NCBI GenBank assembly: GCA_905214245.1
Contig: CAJMLO010000046.1
Location: 1 to 9,136 of the forward strand
Direction: 5' to 3'
Length of the DNA stretch: 9,136 nucleotides
Source: an uncultured bacterium
Lineage (GTDB): Bacteria > Bacillota > Clostridia > TANB77 > CAG-508
Shown: positions 1-4,517 of the stretch, one piece after another
Position numbering within the stretch: position 1 is the stretch's first letter
Layout: each line of letters opens with the position of its first letter
Notes under the pieces: generated by a model
Told to the model about the DNA's origin: nothing
The model's database searches: none
The model's input: only the letters and a program-made list of their open reading frames with translations
Translations under genes and position numbers: made by a program

Positions 1-1
1 A

Positions 2-148
2 AATACAAATAATACTGATATTTCAAAAACTGAAACATGAGTAAATACAACTAATACAGATAATACTTATAGTATAATAAATATTATAAAAACTCGAACA
101 TGTGGAAGTGGAAAAAAGTATAAAAATTGTTGTGGAAAGAACGCTTAG
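2..148 (+). pseudogene. C-terminal remnant with degenerate SEC-C motif, interrupted by TGA
   Basis: The frame ending in TAG at 146-148 encodes a tail reading CGSGKKYKNCC from base 101. This is the core of the SEC-C zinc-binding motif found at the C-terminus of SecA and many uncharacterised bacterial proteins. The usual form is CxCGSGKKYKxCC; here the first cysteine position is arginine (KTRTCGSG), so one zinc ligand is missing. The preceding stretch is low-complexity and rich in Asn and Thr. The same frame has a TGA at 38-40, and no ATG, GTG or TTG start lies between that stop and the motif. The other two forward frames also close within the first 45 bases. This looks like a decayed gene end, although an error in the first 40 bases or a frameshift further upstream cannot be excluded. 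The parent protein is unknown because it lies outside the window. Confidence 0.45.
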
Positions 149-197
149 GATAAATGAAAATATAAAAATGAACTTATAGATGAGGAGGAAGTAGATT

Positions 198-899
198 ATG
201 GAAAAAAACAAAACTGAAAATTTAATATGGAATTTATTTATTATTGTAGGAGCAATTTTTCTACTAATTGGAATAATAACAATTGGTAAGAATATGAATA
301 AAAATACCATAGATACAGTTGGAACAATCGAATATATGGAGCCATATACTGATAGTAACGGCAATAGAAGCTATAAAGTGTACGTCTCATATTGTGTAGA
401 AGGACAAGAATATGAATCACGCTTAAATGGCTATTCTTCAAGCTTTTATACTGGAAAACAATTAGAAATATATTACAATAAAGATAATCCATCACAAATA
501 GGTATGAAATCATTAGACATGATTCTTTGGATATTCCCAGGTATAGGATTAATATTATTAATAATAGGTGGAACTGCTGTAATTTCAAAAAATAATAAAA
601 GAAAATTGAAAAAGGAATTAAAAGAAAATGGTAAATTAATCTATGCTAATTATGTTGATACGATTTTAGATACTTCATATACAGTAAATGGAAGAAGTCC
701 TTATAAGATTATATGCGAATGGACTGATTCAACAGACAATGAAAAATATACTTTTAAAAGTTTAAATTTATGGAATAATCCAGAAAGTATAATTGAAGAA
801 AAAAATATAAAAGTTTTACCTGTTTACATCAATATGAATAATAAAAAGCAATATTATGTTGATGTTGATTCATTAACAGATGATAATAATGTAAATTAA
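198..899 (+). CDS. DUF3592-like two-helix membrane protein
   Basis: The 233-residue product starts at ATG 198, with a strong GAGGAGG ribosome binding site at 182-188 and 9 bases of spacing. A hydrophobic segment at about residues 10-29 is followed by a polar domain of about 75 residues. That domain has the pattern of DUF3592 proteins: a 'GTIEYMEPY' strand, 'YKVYVSYCVEGQEYES', then 'YYNKDNPSQI'. A second helix lies at about residues 109-129 (FPGIGLILLIIGG) and is followed by a Lys-rich stretch. The C-terminal ~95 residues are polar and look like a second soluble domain. The likely topology has the middle domain outside the membrane and the C-terminal domain in the cytoplasm (positive-inside rule). 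No catalytic motif is visible and the function is unknown. It starts 49 bases after the SEC-C remnant, so the two may once have been co-transcribed. Family assignment is by pattern only. Confidence 0.75.
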   Translation: MEKNKTENLIWNLFIIVGAIFLLIGIITIGKNMNKNTIDTVGTIEYMEPYTDSNGNRSYKVYVSYCVEGQEYESRLNGYSSSFYTGKQLEIYYNKDNPSQIGMKSLDMILWIFPGIGLILLIIGGTAVISKNNKRKLKKELKENGKLIYANYVDTILDTSYTVNGRSPYKIICEWTDSTDNEKYTFKSLNLWNNPESIIEEKNIKVLPVYINMNNKKQYYVDVDSLTDDNNVN

Positions 900-918
900 T
901 ATTTTATTGTAACAACAC

Positions 919-951
919 AAACACCTTTTAATATAATATTAAGAGGTGTTT
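919..951 (+). promoter_or_regulatory. RBS-masking hairpin / terminator-like structure before cwlJ
   Basis: Bases 919-932 pair with 938-951 over 14 positions (one G-U, 927/943), leaving a 5-base loop (ATAAT). The 3' arm contains the Shine-Dalgarno AGAGGTG (942-948) of the gene starting at 955. The arm runs into TTTTTT at 949-954, immediately before that ATG. The structure can be read in two ways: as an intrinsic terminator closing the DUF3592 gene, or as a helix that hides the cwlJ ribosome binding site. A TATAAT lies at 932-937 with a TTGTAA at 907-912 (19-base spacer). If that were the promoter, the transcript would start inside the 3' arm and escape the hairpin. Almost the same structure recurs before the next gene. 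Confidence 0.6.
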
Positions 952-954
952 TTT

Positions 955-1401
955 ATGGCGTATTCGGAAAGAGAATTAATTGCAAGAATGATACAATGCG
1001 AAGCTGGTGGAGAGGGCGACAATGGAATGAAAGCTGTCGCAAGTGTTATAATGAACAGAGTTAATGTTCAAACAGGAGAGTATTCAAGAATTTCACAAGG
1101 CGGAAATATACGTAATATTTTGTTTCAACAAGGGCAATTTGATTGTGCAAGAGAGACGATTAATAAAAATTATAATAATCAAAATATATATAACATGAAT
1201 CCAACAGATGTACATTACAATATTGCTGATTGGGCTTTATCAGGTAATAGACTTAATGAAGTTGATACTTGTTTATGGTATTTAAACCCTTTTAGACCAA
1301 CATGCAGAAGTACTTTTCCGTCAAATGGAGCAGGTACATTACATACGAGACTTGGCGAACATTGTTTTTATAGACCAACACCTCTATATGATCAGACATA
1401 A
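955..1401 (+). CDS. cwlJ: Spore cortex-lytic / cell wall hydrolase, CwlJ-SleB family
   Basis: The 148-residue protein belongs to the Hydrolase_2 (SleB/CwlJ) family, which cleaves the muramic-lactam-containing spore cortex peptidoglycan at germination. The N-terminus carries the family motif 'LIARMIQCEAGGEG' followed by 'AVASVIMNRV'. Glu16 aligns with the catalytic glutamate of SleB. The C-terminal half has the expected aromatic, Gly and Cys-rich finish, ending near 'HCFYRPTPLYD'. There is no signal peptide and no peptidoglycan-binding domain, as in CwlJ and unlike SleB. CwlJ is made in the mother cell and placed in the coat. ATG 955 is chosen because AGAGGTG sits 6 bases upstream; an in-frame GTG at 946 lies inside that Shine-Dalgarno. 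The gerQ gene follows 93 bases downstream, which supports a germination role. The exact choice between CwlJ and a vegetative family member rests on size and this neighbour. Confidence 0.85.
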   Translation: MAYSERELIARMIQCEAGGEGDNGMKAVASVIMNRVNVQTGEYSRISQGGNIRNILFQQGQFDCARETINKNYNNQNIYNMNPTDVHYNIADWALSGNRLNEVDTCLWYLNPFRPTCRSTFPSNGAGTLHTRLGEHCFYRPTPLYDQT

Positions 1402-1458
1402 TATGGATTAACTAAAGCAACTTATTGTGTTGCAATAAAGGATGAATTGTAACATAAA

Positions 1459-1491
1459 AGGAACTTCTTAATATAATGCTAAGAGGTGTTT
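1459..1491 (+). promoter_or_regulatory. Second copy of the RBS-masking hairpin, before gerQ
   Basis: This is the counterpart of the structure at 919-951, shifted by exactly 540 bases. Bases 1463-1470 pair with 1480-1487 over eight uninterrupted positions, with weaker outer pairs. The Shine-Dalgarno AGAGGTG (1482-1488) again sits in the 3' arm. The position that is a U-G pair in copy one (927/943) is a C-G pair here (1467/1483), and C-G 925/945 is a U-G here. The helix is thus kept while bases change. TATAAT is retained at 1472-1477 and ATTGTAACA at 1446-1454. The outer helix is less complete than in copy one. Confidence 0.5.
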
Positions 1492-1494
1492 TTT

Positions 1495-1818
1495 ATGGAA
1501 GAAAATAGACAATTGAATAATAATAATCAAGAAAATTGGCCAGAGACATTAAAAAATCCTATTTACACTCCAGCTTTTTTACGTGAACAAATTGGAAAAT
1601 TGATGAGAGTTGAATTTCTGATTGGAACCAATAATTTAGTAGATAGGATAGGTGTTCTTGAAGATGTAGGTGCAAGTTATATTTTACTTAGATCATTCGA
1701 AAATGATAGTTTAGTTTATTGTGACATATATGCCATAAAATTTATAACAATCTCTACAACAGGAATTTATGCGAATTATCTACAAATGGGAAATAACAAT
1801 ATGTATTATGGAAGATAA
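1495..1818 (+). CDS. gerQ: Spore coat protein GerQ-like
   Basis: The 107-residue protein has a polar, Asn/Gln-rich N-terminal ~20 residues followed by a compact domain, about residues 30-90, matching the GerQ coat family. The pattern is 'LREQIGKLMRVEFLIG', then 'DRIGVLEDVGASYILLR', then 'YCDIYAIKFITI'. In Bacillus subtilis GerQ (YwdL) is a coat protein cross-linked by transglutaminase and required for CwlJ to assemble into the spore coat. Its position directly after a cwlJ-type gene is the functional partnership expected. ATG 1495 is used because AGAGGTG at 1482-1488 precedes it by 6 bases; the in-frame GTG at 1486 is part of that site. The protein is shorter than the Bacillus one, mainly through a short N-terminal tail. 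Assignment is by motif pattern and neighbour. Confidence 0.8.
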   Translation: MEENRQLNNNNQENWPETLKNPIYTPAFLREQIGKLMRVEFLIGTNNLVDRIGVLEDVGASYILLRSFENDSLVYCDIYAIKFITISTTGIYANYLQMGNNNMYYGR

Positions 1819-1834
1819 ATTGTAAAATTATGTA

Positions 1835-1875
1835 TTTTATATACTAAGGAATTTCTCATTTACTAGTATATAAAA
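1835..1875. repeat. 12-bp inverted repeat downstream of gerQ
   Basis: Bases 1835-1846 (TTTTATATACTA) are the exact reverse complement of 1864-1875, with a 17-base loop. The arms are all A/T except one pair, and neither strand has a T-run placed as in an intrinsic terminator. It overlaps the start of the ~115-bp repeat copy at 1852. It may be a weak terminator for gerQ or part of the repeat. Confidence 0.4.
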
Positions 1876-1968
1876 AATGATACAATCACTATTGTCTTTG
1901 AAATTTTCGTTATTAACATTCGAAAACTCTAATCGTCAAGAGCAAAAGGTGACCTAAAGTTGCTTTGT
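1852..1968. repeat. ~115-bp dispersed repeat, copy A (upstream of clp-M41 gene)
   Basis: This stretch aligns end to end with 4320-4434 with almost no length difference. Shared blocks include CTCATTT-CTAGTATAT, AATG-TACAAT--CTATTG-CTTT, ATTTTC, and TAAAGT-GCTTTGT at the end. The last ~27 bases can form a hairpin around ACCTAAAGT, and the equivalent hairpin in copy B keeps pairing despite several base differences. No credible open reading frame is seen in it. A sigma-A-type promoter starts three bases after it. Confidence 0.65.
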
Positions 1969-1970
1969 CC

Positions 1971-1999
1971 TTGACAAATCAGGCTTTACAGTGTAAAAT
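1971..1999 (+). promoter_or_regulatory. Sigma-A-type promoter of the clp-M41 gene
   Basis: TTGACA at 1971-1976 is followed after exactly 17 bases by TAAAAT at 1994-1999. Transcription would begin near 2006, giving a leader of about 43 bases to the ATG at 2049. The MATE gene has the same -35, spacer length and -10. Confidence 0.65.
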
Positions 2000-2048
2000 A
2001 ATTATGTTACTTGTTAAAAGTTTTTATAATTATATGGAGGTAGCTTTT

Positions 2049-4103
2049 ATGGCTAAGGAAGTAAAATTAAGCTCTGAAACAATAAGTTTCATTCTTACAG
2101 CGGAGGAAGTATCAAAACGGTATAATTTAGCATATGTACCTGAGATAATAGCATTTGGAACACTTGCAACAATAACGAACAGTCCACTTCACACATATCT
2201 TTTAAGAAAGGGTTTGAGCCATATGGATGTTGTGAAACAGGTAAACAAAATGTATGCTCAAGACTTGCAGGATGAAATTTCCTACTACAATCATATGTAT
2301 GAAGAATATATGAACGGAGAAAACTGTGATGAAATTTTTGTGCAGTTAACATTTTACTTTGCGGAAAATGAAAGAAAAATTGTTTTTACCAAAACTTTTT
2401 TTGAAATCGTACTCATGTCTGCGTATATTGCAAAAGAAGGATACAATGCAGAGGAAGTGACGAATGATTACATTTTTGCAGCTTTTACTGAAAAATTGTC
2501 TGATGTATATTTAGACTTCATAGAATCAGCTCTCGGAGGAGAGGCTGATTTGCCGGAAACAGCTTTGGATAATTGCGATATTTTAAAACCTGGAGAAGAA
2601 ATTGAAATTGCTATATTATTACAATCAAACTCCAATAATCAAAATGAAACTAAAGCAGGAGATTCAGCGTTTTATAATTCGGACATTGTATTGCCAAGAG
2701 CTCTTGCAAGTTTTTTAACTGTTATGAATAATAAATATTCACCAGAAGAAAAATATTGCAAGATTTTAGGACGCCAAAAGGAAACACAGTCACTTGTTAA
2801 AATTTTAGCTAAAGCAACAAAAAGAAATGCAATTTTAGTTGGTGAACCTGGAGTAGGAAAAACAGCAATTGTTGAGAAATTTGTATGGGACATTGTACAT
2901 GGCGAATGTTTTGACAGATTCAAAGACAAAATTGTTCTTAATCTTGATGTTACATCAATTATTGCAGGTACAAAATACCGCGGTACTGCTGAAGAACGGT
3001 TTCAGCTTTTGATTAAGTTCTTGGAATCTCATCCAAACTGTATTTTATTCATTGATGAAATACACACAGTATTGGGAGCAGGAGCATGTAAAGATGGAGA
3101 ACTTGACTTAGCTAATGCATTAAAGCCTATTCTTGCAAGAGGTGATACGCAGGTCATTGGAGCAACAACGTTTGATGAGTACAATAAGTATTTTTCACAA
3201 GATGGAGCACTTAGGCGAAGATTTGAAAAAATAGTGGTAAAAGAGCCTAAAACTGATGAACTCTATGAAATGATTAAAAATCAGATTCGTTCATTAGAAG
3301 AGTTTCATCACACAACTATTTCAAGAGAATTGATTGGTTTTACTGTGTTAATTGCTTCTTGTTTCAATTTTGAAACTAAGAATCCTGACAGAACATTGGA
3401 TTTGCTTGACAAATCAATGGCTACAGCGGAATTGAATGGAAAAAGTGAAGTAACCAAAAAAGACATTCTTGACAATTTTGATATTCGAATGTCACAGTTT
3501 GAAAAGATGTCTATGCGAGATAAGATGGCGGTTGCATATCATGAAGCAGGTCATTACATTGTACAGAGATTTTCAACAGAGTTAAACAACTACAATACTC
3601 TTGCAATTTCTATTATGCCGGCTGAAGACTACATGGGCATAAATGTGTACGAAATTGATGAAAATGTTGTTGCATCTTCCACAAGGAAAGCCTATATTCA
3701 GCTGATAGCAAGAGCTTTAGGGGGAAGAATTGCTGAAAAGATTTATACTGATGAGCTTTCGTCTGGTGCATCTTCTGATTTAAGCACTGCAACAAAAATT
3801 GCACAAAAAATGGTAACTGAATTTGGTTTAGTACCTAAATTTACCAAAAGAAGAATTTTATTCAATCCAAAAGATATGTCATTATGTACTGACAAGATGG
3901 CTGACAGTATTAATTCAGAGATGGATAAAATTATCGAAGAAGCAGGTAAATATGCTAGTGAACTTTTAAAAGAGCATGAAGAAGAGCTAAAAAAGCTGGT
4001 TGAGTCTTTAATGCAAAAAGGAATTATGGCAAAATCTGAAATTGATGCAATATTTTCAGAAGAATCTTCATTAGTTAACAAAGCGGATTTAGTAGAAAAT
4101 TAG
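2049..4103 (+). CDS. Clp-type AAA+ ATPase fused to FtsH-type M41 zinc peptidase
   Basis: This 684-residue protein is predicted to be a one-chain ATP-dependent protease. Residues ~5-65 and ~112-165 resemble the two helical repeats of the ClpA/ClpC N-domain, in diverged form. Residues ~240-400 are an AAA+ module of the ClpA/B/C D1 type: Walker A GEPGVGKT (265-272), pore loop KYRG (309-312), Walker B ILFIDE (332-337), sensor GATT (371-374) and arginine finger in ALRRRFE (387-393). A helical lid follows. Residues ~475-684 match the FtsH peptidase: HEAGH (498-502) supplies zinc ligands and the catalytic Glu499. GGRIAEKIY follows, then GASSDL with the expected third ligand Asp577. FtsH itself carries a different AAA domain and N-terminal membrane helices; none are visible here, so this one is probably cytosolic. 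ATG 2049 has GGAGG at 2036-2040. The upstream in-frame TTG at 1965 overlaps the promoter. The gene looks less AT-rich than its neighbours, suggesting a different history. Substrate unknown. Confidence 0.88.
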   Translation: MAKEVKLSSETISFILTAEEVSKRYNLAYVPEIIAFGTLATITNSPLHTYLLRKGLSHMDVVKQVNKMYAQDLQDEISYYNHMYEEYMNGENCDEIFVQLTFYFAENERKIVFTKTFFEIVLMSAYIAKEGYNAEEVTNDYIFAAFTEKLSDVYLDFIESALGGEADLPETALDNCDILKPGEEIEIAILLQSNSNNQNETKAGDSAFYNSDIVLPRALASFLTVMNNKYSPEEKYCKILGRQKETQSLVKILAKATKRNAILVGEPGVGKTAIVEKFVWDIVHGECFDRFKDKIVLNLDVTSIIAGTKYRGTAEERFQLLIKFLESHPNCILFIDEIHTVLGAGACKDGELDLANALKPILARGDTQVIGATTFDEYNKYFSQDGALRRRFEKIVVKEPKTDELYEMIKNQIRSLEEFHHTTISRELIGFTVLIASCFNFETKNPDRTLDLLDKSMATAELNGKSEVTKKDILDNFDIRMSQFEKMSMRDKMAVAYHEAGHYIVQRFSTELNNYNTLAISIMPAEDYMGINVYEIDENVVASSTRKAYIQLIARALGGRIAEKIYTDELSSGASSDLSTATKIAQKMVTEFGLVPKFTKRRILFNPKDMSLCTDKMADSINSEMDKIIEEAGKYASELLKEHEEELKKLVESLMQKGIMAKSEIDAIFSEESSLVNKADLVEN

Positions 4104-4120
4104 AACTATTAGACTATCTC

Positions 4121-4154
4121 AAAAAAGAGCATTACAATTGTGGTGCTCTTTTTT
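4121..4154 (+). terminator. Intrinsic terminator after clp-M41 gene
   Basis: AAAAAAGAGCA (4121-4131) pairs with TGCTCTTTTTT (4144-4154). The helix can continue inward through two U-G pairs to a 4-base loop (AATT). The 3' arm ends in six T. It begins 17 bases after the TAG stop. The A-run on the 5' side means it could also work on the other strand. Confidence 0.9.
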
Positions 4155-4155
4155 A

Positions 4156-4253
4156 TTGTATAGGAAAAATCGAAGATTTTACCTATACAACAAGGTTAAG
4201 TTACATTGGGCTGTGCCGATTGCGAAGCAATCGTGTACATGTGGCAAAGCCAC
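4156..4253. repeat. Cluster of three short hairpins with purine triloops
   Basis: Three palindromes follow each other after the terminator. TTGTATAGGAAAAATC (4156-4171) pairs with 4175-4190 with one mismatch and a GAA loop. CGATTGC (4217-4223) pairs perfectly with GCAATCG (4227-4233), also with a GAA loop. GTGGC (4241-4245) pairs with GCCAC (4249-4253) with an AAA loop. The second and third are more GC-rich than the surroundings. No open reading frame is credible. The arrangement resembles dispersed intergenic palindromes (REP/MITE-like), but the window alone cannot show that they recur. This is the main content of the 414-base gene-free stretch 4104-4517, together with the terminator, an inverted repeat at 4274-4306, repeat copy B and the MATE promoter. 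Confidence 0.6.
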
Positions 4254-4273
4254 TTTTCTTATATATCAGGAAA

Positions 4274-4306
4274 AAGTATAGAAATCAAACAATAATTTCT
4301 ATACTT
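4274..4306 (-). terminator. Perfect 12-bp inverted repeat, terminator-like on the minus strand
   Basis: AAGTATAGAAAT (4274-4285) pairs perfectly with 4295-4306 around a 9-base loop. Five A at 4271-4275 become a T-run after the hairpin when read on the minus strand, as in an intrinsic terminator. There is no minus-strand gene here for it to end. It may be a relic, or it may stop antisense transcription out of the repeat next to it. Confidence 0.4.
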
Positions 4307-4319
4307 ATATGGTACCAAA

Positions 4320-4434
4320 CTTCTCATTTCCTAGTATATTTTAATGTTACAATAGCTATTGCCTTTATGATTTTCTCTTTGTAGTCAAAAACTAAAATTG
4401 GCTTTGAACAAAGGGCAACTTAAAGTCGCTTTGT
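4320..4434. repeat. ~115-bp dispersed repeat, copy B (upstream of MATE gene)
   Basis: This is the partner of the copy at 1852-1968, collinear over its length with many substitutions but few gaps. The terminal part, CAAAGGGCAACTT followed by AAAGTCGCTTTG, folds into a hairpin equivalent to that in copy A. It is separated from the MATE promoter by about 21 bases, against two in copy A, so the promoter is not simply carried at a fixed distance. The two copies bracket the clp-M41 gene as direct repeats. Confidence 0.65.
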
Positions 4435-4455
4435 TCAGAAAATTGCCTATGCCCT

Positions 4456-4484
4456 TTGACAAAAATTAAAAAAAGTTATAAAAT
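4456..4484 (+). promoter_or_regulatory. Sigma-A-type promoter of the MATE-kinase gene
   Basis: TTGACA at 4456-4461 is followed after 17 bases by TAAAAT at 4479-4484. Transcription would start near 4491, about 27 bases before the ATG at 4518. The elements and spacing match the promoter at 1971-1999. Confidence 0.65.
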
Positions 4485-4517
4485 AAATAGGTTGCAAATA
4501 AAAAAAGGAGGAGAAAA

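Noticed and set aside
1..148. UGA read as an amino acid (alternative code)
   Set aside because: RF2 is present with its UGA autoregulatory site, and the aspartokinase frame ends naturally at TGA.
946..954. GTG 946 as the start of the cwlJ-like gene, and GTG 1486 for gerQ
   Set aside because: Both GTG codons lie inside the AGAGGTG ribosome binding sites; the ATG codons at 955 and 1495 are correctly spaced.
1965..2048. Longer start (TTG 1965) for the Clp-M41 protein
   Set aside because: It overlaps the -35 box and precedes the expected transcript start. ATG 2049 has GGAGG at the right distance.
4266..4341. Minus-strand short peptide starting ATGAGAAG in repeat copy B, with a similar start in copy A
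   Set aside because: The two peptides are about 20 residues, diverge after a few residues and show no ribosome binding site beyond a weak AGGA-like stretch.
1852..4434. Direct repeats as a CRISPR array or transposon terminal repeats
   Set aside because: There are only two diverged copies 2.4 kb apart, in the same orientation, without spacers or a transposase between them.
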